Shown here: in pieces, positions 34,124-45,068 of the stretch
Position numbering within the stretch: the first letter of the stretch is position 1
Layout: every line of letters starts with the position of its first letter
NCBI GenBank assembly: GCA_039090855.1
Contig: CM077010.1
Span: 49,122,905 to 49,186,904 of the forward strand
Source: Macrothele yani
Lineage: Eukaryota; Arthropoda; Arachnida; Araneae; Macrothelidae
DNA length: 64,000 bases
Direction of reading: 5' to 3'
The notes under the pieces: model-generated
Database searches by the model: none
What the model was told of the DNA's origin: nothing
What the model saw: only the letters and a program-made list of their open reading frames with translations
Made by a program: the position numbers and the translations under genes

Positions 34124-34204
34124 TGCCATTGCTTCGGGACTAGCAGAATAGTCAACAGGTTGGCATGTCCAACTATACTTCTTAAACCAACCATATACTC
34201 CAAA
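34124..34204 (-). CDS. ELOVL-like fatty-acid elongase, internal exon A
   Basis: This 81-bp exon (27 codons, phase 0 at both ends) starts FGVYGWFKKYSW and contains the signature TCQPVDYSASPEA. On the minus strand it follows a long pyrimidine tract and acceptor (TTTTTTATTTATTTTCCAG) and ends GCA at a strong donor GTAAGT. In frame with exon B at 7831-7887 it reproduces the ELOVL stretch C-x-P-V-D-Y-S-x-S-P-E-A up to the S-K-F-I-E segment, with matching spacing. It acts in the ER membrane in very-long-chain fatty-acid elongation. The upstream exons should lie at higher coordinates, but I could not find them. The family call is from motif memory, not a search. Confidence 0.8.
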
Positions 34205-35361
34205 CTGGAAAATAAATAAAAAAGAGAAATATTACACAGTTCAGAAAAAAAATAATCATAAAATAAGCAATTGCAATTAAAGATAAATTCAATGGAACAT
34301 GTTTTTGACACTACATAAAGTGACAAGAGAGGGAAGATGAAGAAAAAGGTTGATTCAAGCAGCCCTTTCAAGGGTTTGAAAAGCAGCCAAGTTGTTACCT
34401 GCTACGGCACTTAGTAAACTGAATATCACCAGATTTCACATACTACACTTGCAAAGGCTCATAAATTAATACCTGATCTGCAACATATGTATTTTTGTCA
34501 TACCTACTGCTACTTATTCCAAAATATTAGAGCCAACATTCCTGGACTAATTCAAAATACATACCTTAGTAGGTTTACCTGATGTTTGAACGTATAAAGC
34601 CCAAGGTCTCAAGTGTTGTCAAGACACTGAAATTTAGAAGTTCAAACAGGATATAGGCCTGATATACATGTAGCCGAACCTACATACAATAAAGCTTGCA
34701 TAATATGAAGTTCTGCATAAACCGAAGTTTTTATAGATGATCCCTTGAACTTCATAATATTCCCCTTTGTGATTGTAACTGCATATTACAAAAATATTTT
34801 TTGGAAAAACAGCATATATCAAAGTTCATCACAGTTATCAGCAAACAAAATAAATGACATTCAACCAGCTTTTGCCCGTTTTGCTTTCACTAAAATTCAA
34901 ATTTGGAAGTACCTGGCTCCCTTTATAGACAGGTCGGTCTGCATGAAGACACTGCTGAAAAGTTCTATCATAATACATGCATAAACAACTTTTCAAGGAA
35001 TTTAAGGAGGGGGCACATTTAAAAAAAAAAAAAGTTCTGTTTCATGAAATCATGTCCTCGTTTTTTTCATCTCTTTTATCACAAAATTGAAAAAAAGAAA
35101 ACAAGCTTTATTTTATATCTGAAAATCTGCAGCAACAAGATGTTTTTAAATGTGGGAATCATGCATCATTAAAAAATATTTGTGGCAACTTTTAAGGCAG
35201 AGCCATCCAATTTTTATAGTGACATTACTTAAGATCTATGGAACCAAATGCCATAAAATTTTTCAAGGTTTCATAACTCACAAACAAAATATTTTGTACC
35301 AAGTTTCACAAAAATCTTGAGATGGGTGGGTGACATGGAATTACCCTGAAATAATACAGAG
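34205..35361. other. Intron upstream of exon A, nothing recognised
   Basis: AT-rich sequence. A splice-like pair on the minus strand at about 34568-34632 (acceptor AAATTTCAG, donor AAGGTATGT) encloses no open frame, so I do not call an exon. Confidence 0.45.
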
Positions 35362-35363
35362 TA

Positions 35364-36670
35364 GGATCCAAAAGTTCGGGGACAGCGCCTACCCGTGAAA
35401 ATGCTTGCATGTAGTTAAAGTCATGGCATCTGAAACACATCCCGCCATCCCTCACCTCTGTAACCAGAATGGTTAGGCCCATGGAAAGTGATTGGAATGC
35501 GAGCGCAGATGTTTGCTGCTGTGGTTAGTCGTCTGTCTTCTGCAATGTGAGAAACGTGGCTTTTGAAGAGCAACAGTGTAACATTAAATTTTGTCAGCCT
35601 TTGGGTACAACAGCTGCAGAGACCTTAGAAATGCTTTCGAAGGTGTACGGTCACTCTACGACGGCGAGATCGAAGGTGCGTGAATGTTATCGGTGTTTCA
35701 AAGAGAGTCGAGAATCCATCGCAGATAACGAGCACTGTGGGCGACCTGTGACTGCACAGAGTGAGGAAAACAATACGATGGTGGCACATTGTGTTCGTCA
35801 GGATCTTGGCTGAACCATTGAGGAAATCGCTAATGCAACTAACTTATCGGAGATGACATGCCAGCACATTTCGATGGAGGTTTTTAATATGCACCACGTG
35901 TGTCGGCACATTGTCCTCCGCCTTTTGACCTCCAAACAAAAGGGTGAATGGATGCAGATATCGGGTGAATTAATCAGCAAAGCCAATAGCGATCCTACGT
36001 TTTTGGATAACATCATCACAGGTGATGAAACGTGGTGCTACTTGTTTGATTTTCAGCCAAAGCTTGCTTCTTTAACATGGAAATCACAGTCTTCACCGCA
36101 ATCAAAGAAATTCAGGCAGGATCGCAGCAAAGAGAAAGTCGTGCTGGAGGTGTTATTTGATTCTCGCGGTATTGTCCACTCAGAATTTATTCTTGAGGGC
36201 ACCACAACAGTTAATAAGGAACGTTATCGGGACATTTTACGTCGCTAACGGGAGTCAATCTGTCGTAAACAGCCAGATATGTGGTGGAGTGGACTATGGC
36301 ATTCCATGACAACACGCCTGCACATCGGTCCCTACTGGTCACAGAATTTCTCGCCAGAAATCATACTAATGTGCTTCTCATCTTGCCTATTCACCCAACT
36401 CAGCCCCCTGTGATTTTTACCTCTTTCCACTGACAAAACAAAATCTGCAGGGGCATTGTTTTGTGTCAACAAATGAGGTAAAAACAGCAATGCAGGAGGC
36501 ATTAAGAGAGGTTGCAAGACATGGCTATCAGCAATGCTTCTAGAAGCTTTAGGAGCACTGGCAAAAGTGCATCGTCGCACAAGGGGATTATTTTGAAGGT
36601 GGTTGTGCATCAGTGTTTTAAAGTACTCAAGGTAAGGAACTATATGCCAAGTCCCTGAACTTTTGGATCT
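35364..36670 (+). mobile_element. mariner element with TIRs and TA duplication
   Basis: TIRs are GGATCCAAAAGTTCGGGGAC on the left and, inverted, AGATCCAAAAGTTCAGGGAC on the right. TA flanks both ends (35362-35363 and 36671-36672). The length of 1307 bp is full size for mariner. The plus-strand transposase is decayed. Confidence 0.92.
35547..36480 (+). pseudogene. mariner transposase (DD34D type), decayed
   Basis: The N-terminal DNA-binding part runs from MRNVAFEEQQCNIKFCQ through CYRCFKESRESIADNEHCGR; a stop follows at 35811-35813. The first catalytic aspartate is in IITGDETWCYLFDFQ near 36020. Further downstream, VVLEVLFDSRGIVHSEF is recognisable. The second aspartate, FHDNTPAHRSLL (near 36302), and the third, in APCDFYLFP (near 36405), are readable only in other frames. 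Spacing of the last two fits D34D. Inactive. Confidence 0.88.
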
Positions 36671-36762
36671 TACCTTGTAGATATTGATATTTTCATAAAT
36701 CTTAAGCATGCTGAAATGATTCATATGTATACCTACTAAACCTATAACACACTGAAATGAAG

Positions 36763-36785
36763 ATATATATATATATATATATATT
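36763..36785. repeat. (AT)n microsatellite
   Basis: A run of about eleven AT dinucleotides just right of the mariner element. An A-run follows at about 36828-36842. Confidence 0.95.
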
Positions 36786-36905
36786 TGCAATGGCTGACTT
36801 TAAACGTGTGTTAAACGAGAAAAACTAAAAAAAAAAAAAAAATGTTAAACTCTATATTCACACACTTCAAATTAAAAAGAAAATTTATTGTCATTATGCT
36901 AAAAC

Positions 36906-37250
36906 AACAGTCCTCAAAGTGTAGTCTGTGAGCCCCTGGGACCATTTCAGGAGATCTCAAAGGTCAAAACTGTTTTCAAAACACTAACACGTTATTTGCC
37001 CTTTTCACTCTCATTCTTTCACGAGTTTACAGTGGAGTTATGAGTGAACAGTGTCACCTCAGAATGTCCTTGATGAAGCAGTAAAAATTATTAATTTTAT
37101 TAAATCTCAGCTCTTGAGCACACATCTTTTTAATATTCCGTGTGTGATAAAATGGGAAGTACGCATAAAGCATTTATCTGCATACTGAAGTGCAAATTGA
37201 ACTAGCTGAGCTCCACGGAACATCATTTTTACTTGAAAGCATACCTGCCA
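36906..37250 (+). mobile_element. hAT (Charlie/ZBED-like) fragment, 5' end
   Basis: The left end, CAGTCCTCAAAGTGTAGTCT followed by GTGAGCCCCTGGGACC and GGTCAAAACTGTTTTC, is a close variant of the CAGTGGTTCTCAAAGTG-type ends of hAT-Charlie elements. After a gap, a plus-strand stretch near 37060-37130 reads QNVLDEAVKIINFIKSQLLS, as in ZBED-type hAT transposases. The interior is deleted and the right end is not found. Confidence 0.65.
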
Positions 37251-37390
37251 ACATTGGCAAGAGTCTGGTCAATAGTAACTAGTATTTTTGCGCAGCATAC
37301 ATAGACGCAGGAGAGTAGGAGCGTCGCGGGAGGGGGCTATTACAGAAGAAATCTTTGCTTCGTCCGACTTCTGGTTTTAGAATTTCCCCC

Positions 37391-38000
37391 TATTTTCAAG
37401 CTGAAATACAAATACTTATAGCAGTAAAATGTTATTTAACAATAATACTGGACAGAAGTAACATTGCGAGAAAAAACAAATTATGATTGTGGAAAAAATC
37501 TAATCTCTGCAGATCTTCCGTCTTCGAAAGTTTCGTAAAGACGGAATTTCATCCACCGACCCCCCCCCATTTCTGTTCACTTGGGCATCGATCATGTGAA
37601 TGACCAAAATAATAATGAAAAAGGCGGAATTCCTCGAATTCGTGGAAGAAGCTTATGCCTGAAGATTACAGGGAAATTTCGCTGTGCTAACACTTTCGTT
37701 TTTGCAAATTGTTGCCTACAATTTCAAGCTGAAATACAAACATTTATACAATAAAATGATATTTAACAAAAATACTGGACACAAAGGCAACATCAGAAGA
37801 AAAAAAATTACGATTATGGCAAATTTTTTTACTCAATTTAACTATCATTTTCGAAAGTTTTGAAACACAAAATATCGTTCCCAGACGGAACACCTCCTCC
37901 CCCCAATTCTCTTCAGTTTTGCATCGATCTTGAGAATAATGTAAATGACACACACACACAGGAGAAGTTCCACGAATCCGCTTAAGAATCCCATGGATAT
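37391..38000. repeat. Two diverged tandem units of about 330 bp
   Basis: TTTCAAGCTGAAATACAAA occurs at about 37397 and 37722. Each occurrence is followed by the same order of words: AATGTTATTTAACAA or AATGATATTTAACAA, ACTGGACA, ATTATGATTGTGG or ATTACGATTATGG, TCGAAAGTTT, AGACGGAA, a C-run, and GCATCGATC. A third partial start is near 38247 (AAATTTCAAGCTAAAATTAG). Divergence is substantial, so the duplication is old. Confidence 0.8.
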
Positions 38001-38669
38001 CACAAAATATTTGCAAAAGAAAAAAGAAACTTAAAAGATGAAAATTCGTAGAATCTGTAGTTTCCACAGTGAGTTCTGTAGTCAGACAACTAAATACGTA
38101 GCAGTTGGAAGGTATGTGAAAGCACAACTGACAAACTATGATTATTCAGACTTGGGTATTTGACAAACATTTTCTAGAAGATGAATGAAGCGAGCTTGTC
38201 ACCTCAAGAAAACCAGCTGACAGCATTTGTTGCCAACGATAAATTTCAAGCTAAAATTAGAATTTTGAAAAATTTGTATTTACCATCATGAGCCTGACAG
38301 CTTCCTTCTCTTGTGAGATCGGTGGTGATATTAACAAATATGATTTTTTGATATTGTACAGGGTGTCCACAATGTCCGATTACCCCCCCCGTAATAAGAA
38401 ATGTAAGTGAGCTATGTATCTGTTGTATGATGTATATGTTGAGTTATATGTTGAGTTATATGTTGAGGCATCCTTAAAACATCCAGTGGATCCGTTTGGG
38501 TTTCGTCATTTTCGTGACAGAGAATAATTTTACGCCACGTTCCATGGGACATTTTCCGAAGCAGTTAAGGGGTGATACGAGATAAAGCATATTTCACTGC
38601 TTGTTTAAGTTCAACAGTGGTTTGGTAGCGCTGCTGTGCAACAACCTCCTTTATGAAACCCCAAAGGGC

Positions 38670-38894
38670 CGCCCCGGTGGCGCAGTGGTCTAAGGCGCTG
38701 GCCTCTGATCGTTCGTCCGTATAAGGGGTCCGGGTTCGAATCCCGGTGAGGCATGGATGTTGTGTTTGTCTTACGGCACTGGTTCTCTCCCTTCCCTGGA
38801 ACCAGTGACCCTAAATTAGGGACGGGCGACTGCTTATAGCCCATTGAGTTGCTCACAGTGGTCGTTAAACCTCCAATCAAAAAAAAAAAAAAAA
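38670..38894 (+). repeat. tRNA-derived SINE with poly(A) and 14-bp target duplication
   Basis: The head reads CGCCCCGGTGGCGCAGTGGT with an A box, and a B box GGTTCGAATCC lies near 38731. A tRNA-unrelated body follows, then a poly(A) tail at 38879-38894. Direct repeats AAACCCCAAAGGGC at 38656-38669 and 38895-38908 are the target-site duplication, showing L1-type endonuclease-dependent retroposition into the mariner element. It is young enough that the TSD is perfect. Confidence 0.93.
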
Positions 38895-38999
38895 AAACCC
38901 CAAAGGGCAATATCACACGTTGAGAGTTCTGGGCTTCGAGGTGGCCATTCAAGTGCAGCACTGCCGAACCTCGGCCGATTCAACGATCCTGAAAGACTT

Positions 39000-39710
39000 C
39001 ACCAAGGTATTCCCGAACAGGGATTGCGTAATGGGCGAGTGACCCATCCTGTTGGAACCATATGTCATTCAGAATGCCAAGATTTCCTAGTTGTGGCACA
39101 AACCAGGTTTGCAGCATGTCCAAACAGATGTCGACTATTCATTGCAGCCCATATCATGACATGCGGAGGATGATGTTCCAATTCTTCGACATAATGTGGG
39201 TTTTCCTTGGACCAGAACACAATGCTCCGTGATCGACAGCTGCAGTATATCGCACATTCATCACTGAAAATGACCTTTCCACATTTTGGGATTGTGGCAA
39301 ATGTCTGAAGCATAATTGCACACACATCCCGTCTGCAGTTTAAATCGATGTCTGATAACTCCTGAATGAACATCGGGCGATATGCGTGCAAATTCAGGTA
39401 ATTCTTCATGTGCTTATGCAGTGTCGATCGTGGTATTCCAAGCTCTGCTGACCATTTGCGGAGCGACTTCGTCGGTGACCTGATAACTGATTCCTGGACC
39501 GCTTGACACTGTTGCACTCTGGTTGATGGTCTTCCCGTTCATGGTTTATCCTTGATGTTGCCTGCTTCGAAGAGTTTATGTTCCCATCGCAGAACCTCTT
39601 TGTCGAATCGTTGTTGGAAATCGGCATGCACGTCACGCATTGTCTTCCCTGTGTGTGAACGTTTGTGTACCCAGACACTGACAACAATCCGCTATTCCAG
39701 GATGTATTCG
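39000..39710 (-). pseudogene. mariner-like transposase, decayed
   Basis: Frame 39065-39517 has SPTKSLRKWSAELGIPRSTL (helix-turn-helix region) and the first catalytic aspartate in VIFSDECAIYC, followed by FWSKENPHYVEELEHHPPHV and MIWAAMNSRHLFG. The second aspartate is readable in another frame as IWFQQDGSLAHYAIPVREY near 39020-39070. The N-terminus (39406-39720) is in a third frame. The SINE lies beyond the C-terminal region, at 38670-38894. Confidence 0.87.
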
Positions 39711-40807
39711 CTAGTATCACACATGGTTCCGGTACCTAATCTGTAAATAAACACAATGCAGACCATAACTCAACATATACATCATACAACAGATACCTAG
39801 CTCACTTACATTTCTTACTAGGGGGGGGGAGGGGTTAACAAGACATTGTGGACACCCTGTATAATGAAATGAGTCAACATTTGGAAGATCTGCATAACTC
39901 AGCGAACAATATTTTCCAAATGACCTATGCACATAGGCACTGACTATGAGGAGGGGTGGGGGCAAGATTAATCTTGCCTCTCCATTAATTTCACTAGGGG
40001 TGCAGTGCCCACCCAATGTTTCTTATCCTGTTTATTTAAATAATCACTTCAGCCTCATAAGGTGGACCAAGAGATATTTTTCGTCCTGTTTAAACAAATA
40101 ATCGCTTTAGCCCTTTAAGATGAGACCAAAGCGATTTATTTCCAAAAAATTAAATAAATAACAAAATAAGTAAACTTTCCCCCTCATATTCAATATTGTT
40201 CATTTGAAAAGGAACTGGATTTTCAGTCCTGCATGATATTTGATATGTGATAAATTTTTAAAGCAATTATCAAAAATAAAAAACATAAAAAAAAATACAG
40301 AAACATATAATCTCTGGCACCTTTATTTATCTAGTTATTATTATTTGGGCTTCTTGTTCTTTATTTAAGTAACCCAGCTAAATTGTTCATTTTTTTTTAT
40401 AAACATTTGGAAATAAAACCTCTCTGGATGTTTTTATAAAATCACAGGCTGAATTTTATTTTCAAAAATATTATTCTGCAAAAAGATATTTTTGTTTCCT
40501 AGTTCATTTGCCAATGAACAATTACAATTGTTTTTTAAAATATGCATGGAATCTCATAGTCCATTTTTTCTCCTTTTTTTTAATTTTTCTCCTGGCAATG
40601 GAAGAGAAGTGCTTCTCCCACGTCTGATCCCCTCACTCCTGGTCCCCCAGCAATTTTTTGAAGTCGGCGCCCCTGCCCATGCAATAATGTTACAAAATCA
40701 TGCAAGGGTAAAAAAAAAAACTATTAGAAGTGTGCAGCACAGAACAATGAATTCTAATGTAACAGAATATGAGAAGTTTATTAATATGCAGACATGCCAA
40801 CCTTTCA

Positions 40808-40857
40808 TGATTTTATGAGCTGTAAAAATCGGGAGATTTTTACAGCTCATAAAATCA
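40808..40857. repeat. Perfect 23-bp hairpin with GGGA loop
   Basis: Positions 40808-40830 are the exact reverse complement of 40835-40857, with only four bases between (arm starts TGATTTTATGAGCTG). Perfect pairing over 23 bp is unusual in old intron sequence. It could be a recent template-switch palindrome or a small RNA hairpin. Confidence 0.92.
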
Positions 40858-40960
40858 CATGAGTGCTATTTTTTACTGACATTTTCCAGAAGTAGGAACA
40901 ATTTTCCAGTTCCAGAAGTAGTGTTATTGGTCTGCAAAAAGTTCTAGAGAAAAGAAAGAA

Positions 40961-40994
40961 AAAACAAACAAAACAAAACAAAACAAAACAAAAC
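40961..40994. repeat. (AAAAC)n simple repeat
   Basis: Several uninterrupted AAAAC/CAAAA units, preceded by A-rich sequence. Confidence 0.95.
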
Positions 40995-41269
40995 CCAGCA
41001 CGAAGATTAACACTCCCTTTTCCTACTGAAATACGTTTTCAGGTACATCGATTCCTCAAGATAATGTAAACATAAAATGGCCCGCAGATTGTTTTTTATG
41101 AATAAAATAGCAGCCAACTGTTTTTTATTTCTTCGTTAGGTTGTGCATGAAGTGAAGACAACAAAAAGCATCATACTAACATCGCCTTTTGTTACAAGGC
41201 GAGGCCACCTGAAACTACTCCCTTCTGTAGTTAAGTGAATTCGCTACAATTCAATGTTTATCATCACTT

Positions 41270-41517
41270 AGAATGCATGCGGCTCTGTCGAGGCGAGGGA
41301 TTGAAAGAATGAACTGTAAGGAGACGGCAGGGTAGATCCCATCTGCCAATCGATTTCTGACCCTCCCCAGCATTCTAGTGCCAGAGCGGGTGATCTCTTT
41401 GTTGAAGGAGTGGTATGACAATCGGACCAAGAGAAATTTTTTTAAAGAAATCTTTTCCGATCCATCTCGGACTATTGGTCAGAAGCCAGCGCTTTAATCA
41501 CTGCGTCAATGGGGCAG
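41270..41517 (-). repeat. Possible tRNA-related SINE remnant
   Basis: On the minus strand GCTGCCCCATTGACGCAGTG followed by ATTAAAGCGCTGGCTTCTGA closely echoes the A-box region of the SINE at 38670. The B box is not clear, and the adjacent T-run at 41519-41537 sits on the wrong side for a poly(A) tail. It is a weak call. Confidence 0.4.
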
Positions 41518-42609
41518 CTTTTTTTTTTTTTTTTTTTGCACATTGGAGTAAAGTACGAAACTGATGACTCTAATGGCACCTTAGCGACCCGGTTCAGAAT
41601 CATGGTTGCTGATAGAATTTCGACAATCGTAACAGCTAATTCTCGGTGAAAATCAGGAGAATTTGATATTCATCTAGAGGGCAGGAGAAAGGGCTGAAAA
41701 TCCAAAGAGATGGCACATCTGGTTTCAGATTCCACATTGCAACTAACCTTAAAGAAACTACCACTAGTTGAGTTTTGAAGTAGAACCCCCCCCTCCCCCC
41801 AATCCACAATTATTTGCAAAAGACTATAAAATACTCCGTCCCCAACTACATATCTCTGTGATGCCAGATTTTTTTATACTGTTTAACCAAAACAACATAT
41901 CACAACGGATTGAATGCGGAAACATCTATGAGATTCCAACTGTCTTCTATTAAGCCAGACATTTAGAGATTTTCTAAAATGTAAAACAATGCCACTCTTC
42001 TTGCTGATTTTTTGCTGTGGAAAAATAGTTATTTTCATGAAAAATGTTAATATGTAATTGATTTATTATTATTTTTAAATAGATTAAAAAATAAATATTT
42101 TAAACATTTCTCAGTTTCAGGAAAAGTAAATTTGAAGTTAAAAGCTTGGGGCATATTATATTATCTTCCTATTCAGAAAAAGAAACTTTTTTAACAAATG
42201 CAGCAAAATACAAGAAAATAATACAAAAACATGAGTTATATTGATATTTGTATAACATCAATCATTTTTTTTTTTTTTGAGAAATAAGACCATCCTTAAG
42301 GCTAGCATATCAGGATTTAGCCCACACCAAAGATACAAATCACTGCATACAGCAGCTAGGAAAATAAATAATAGTTGAATCTGTCCCTTTCTTCACAGAG
42401 AAGCAGAGTGCCGTGTGGCGACTTTCAGAGACAGCAGGTAAAAACATTTCAGTGAACACCTAAACATAACACTGCAATTTCAACAGGGTGAATATAAATG
42501 AATGTCATAACAGAAAAAAATTGTGAAAAAATCTCCCCAAAACATAACTATGGTCATGTGTTATTTTGCTAGTAATAATGCAAAAAAATGGATTTTTTAA
42601 TTTTTAGTG

Positions 42610-42720
42610 CTAACAGAGGGAACTGTGTATACCAGACAAACAGTAACTAACAGAGGGAACTGTGTATACCAGACAAACAGTAACTAACAGAGGGAACTGT
42701 GTATACCAGACAAACAGTAA
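42610..42720. repeat. Three perfect tandem copies of a 37-bp unit
   Basis: The unit starting CTAACAGAGGGAACTGTGTA is repeated three times without a single difference over 111 bp. Perfect identity points to a recent expansion or gene conversion. Confidence 0.97.
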
Positions 42721-43506
42721 AGTGAAGAAGCTGAACATTGCATTAGAAAGAGTGCTATCCATATAGTAGAAGGCTATGGATGTGAAATAGTCCATTGAGA
42801 CAAAATCAGTAATGCAAATACAGTGAAATTTCATTGGAACGTATGCAGTGTGTAATCCACCATCAAGACGTGACATAAGAAACAGGTATGATCACTTTAT
42901 GCTTTGATAAATTCCTCCTGAAGAAGGCCATGTGTTGCCAACATGAAGGTGGAATCCATTAGGCACGCATTTCAACAAAGCCCAGGCAAACTAACAAGAC
43001 AGGCATCTCAAGAACTTCAAATATCATATTCAACTGTTCAGAGTAAAAGTGCTCTGTAAAAGACCAAAATGCTGGAATTTGCAGGTAGAGCTTTTGGATA
43101 AAAAATGATAATGATAAATACATGGTTTCAGAGCCATTGTAACTGCTAATGGTTTTCACCGAATCAAAGGCATTTTATGTGACAGGCCATGTTAACCATT
43201 AAAAATTCGAAAATGGGGTTTTGAACCCCCACATGTACACAAACATGTGAGAAGCAGTGCAAAAATAATTGCTTGGTGTAGTGTCATGCATAACCAGCAG
43301 CATTGTTTACCTTGATATGTTGGAACATTTTGTTTTATCACAGCTTCAGGAATTGCAACCTGACATCTTGTTCTAACAAGATGGACTCCCCCACACTGGT
43401 CTCAGAGGTGAGAGCTCCTTGACAAGAAATTTCCAGACAGATGAATTGGCCAAGGTGGGCTAATTTCTTGGTGTCTTAGTTCCCCAGATTTAACCCTGCT
43501 AAATAT

Positions 43507-43537
<31 letters not shown>

Positions 43538-43825
43538 CTGTATTTTGTGGGGATATGTCAAAGACATCATGTACTCCACTCCAGCAAAGGGTCCTCTGGA
43601 ACTTGAAATCAGGATCATCAATGTCATAGCCATGATCATGCCTGACATTTTTTAATGCACTTGGAATGAATTGGGATATCATTTAGATGTTGTTCGTGCA
43701 ACTTGAGGCACTCACACAGAATCTATTATCATTCACTCACTAAGCTGTTTTCTGAGACTCAGAGGTTAGCTCCACAAAGAAATACCAATCATCAGATACA
43801 TTTTTAACTGATTATTTACTAACTG
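42721..43825. other. Unassigned sequence with CA/TA microsatellite
   Basis: It contains a CACA/TATA run at about 43507-43540. A CTGAAGA word near 42913 was examined as a hammerhead and rejected. A minus-strand frame at 43476-43682 has no motif I recognise. At 43440-43700 some plus-strand words (CCCCAGATTTAACCCTGC) suggest a decayed Tc1/mariner transposase end, but I cannot confirm it. Confidence 0.4.
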
Positions 43826-44290
43826 TTACCATATCAAACTTCTCCATTTACAGTGATCTTGGCACACAACCCTGGCTTCACTGACATCCATCACCCAATG
43901 TACACAAGATCTTCTATACTTCATACTAAATTTTTTCTCATGCAGACACTCCTGAATCTGATCCTCCCATGACTTCCTTGGCCTTCCTCTGCTTTTCTTT
44001 CCAGCCACTTGAACTGAAATTTTTTCTTAGTAAGCATCTCATCACTCATTCTTTCAACATGGCCAAACCACCTAAGAATATTAGTCTCTACCTTGCTAAC
44101 AACTTTTTACTTCACATTACACAACTGCAACACATCTTCATTCCTTACATGATCAGAATGTGTCTTCTCACAAACCCCCACATAAGCAACACGTCTCTCC
44201 AGCACACAAACAATTCCTTTGTCTCTCAGACTGCAGTCCCTATGTTTCACTGACATACATCAGAGTAGGAAGAATTCAACTTTCAAACAC
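43826..44290 (-). pseudogene. LINE reverse-transcriptase C-terminal fragment
   Basis: The minus strand reads VETNILRWFGHVERMSDEM in one frame, then KKSRGRPRKSWEDQIQEC in the next (43826-44008), and an ARVVCQDHCKWRSL end. This W-x-GH-x-x-R-M plus RGRPRKxW pattern is the usual C-terminus of many arthropod non-LTR RT proteins. Frameshifts separate the parts. The RT core is missing here. The RT-core fragment at 49000-49700 could be from the same family. Confidence 0.8.
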
Positions 44291-44299
44291 AGCCATTCA

Positions 44300-45066
44300 G
44301 GACTCTCTTGTGAATCCATAATTCCTTTGAAAACCTCCTAAAGCAGTTATGACTTTCAATGAAGAATTCACTTGCCTACTAATTTTGCCATCTAATTTAT
44401 CCGGGGAAAAACTTTGCACCTGTAAAATATAGGTATACATGCATTACTTCAAGTTACTAATTTTTTCTTTTGTGAAATTCTTTTATGTACATGCTATATA
44501 TTTTATTACATTTGATCTCTTTCTTATAGAGCAGCTTTGAACTGGAGTTTTCTATAAAAGGATGTCATACCTTATTGCCATTTTATTAAAAATAGGTAGA
44601 GGACCAAAGTCAAAGATTTTCAATTTTTCACCCCTCACTTACTGTATATAGTCAGATAAGATCAATGTTTTTATAATTGTGAGCTATAATTATTGATGCA
44701 GCCTGTAGTGCTACCAATCATTTACTCAGTGAAGCTTTAAGGATTACCATTATTACAACCAAAAGTGAGAAACCCTTTTCTAACTGTTTTTAATGCACAA
44801 ATTATGCAAGAATAACGTACACTACCATGAGATACAGCTTCTAATGCTAAGACAGGTACTTCAGGTATAACACAGCATCTATTTCTTTTGAGTGAGAGTA
44901 AACAATGGTACATACTGAGCAATGCTTATGCACCACTGGTTAAACTTTCATAGTGTTTGTATTAGGCAACAGATCATTGAAGTATAAACTGCAGGTTTCA
45001 AAGATAAAACTTTTCCAAAATATACTGAAATAAAAGTCTTCCAAGATAAACCGAAAAATGCCCTAG
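44300..45066. other. Unassigned sequence
   Basis: AT-rich, no recognisable gene, TIR or repeat. Confidence 0.45.
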
Positions 45067-45068
45067 TA

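Larger units (their letters stand above)
38359..39859 (-). mobile_element. mariner-like element with ~95-bp TIRs, carrying a SINE
   Basis: The ends read CAGGGTGTCCACAATGTC on the left and its reverse complement on the right. TIR similarity extends for about 95 bp and includes CTCACTTACATTTCTTA. TA duplications are at 38357-38358 and 39860-39861. Removing the SINE at 38670-38894 plus its duplicated target leaves about 1.26 kb, a normal mariner size. The transposase is on the minus strand. Confidence 0.92.
39862..42600. other. Mostly unassigned sequence
   Basis: Apart from the hairpin at 40808-40857, an AAAAC run and a tRNA-like stretch, I recognise no gene or element. Open frames 40492-40818 and 41768-41953 lack known motifs. 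Confidence 0.4.

Noticed and set aside
34568..34632. Upstream ELOVL exon between a good acceptor and donor
   Set aside because: All three frames contain stops, and the sequence does not resemble an elongase N-terminus.
42610..42720. CRISPR-like array
   Set aside because: Identical head-to-tail units with no unique spacers; a minisatellite.
42905..42945. CTGAAGA word as another hammerhead
   Set aside because: The following sequence lacks GAAA in the right place and stem II pairs over only three bases.
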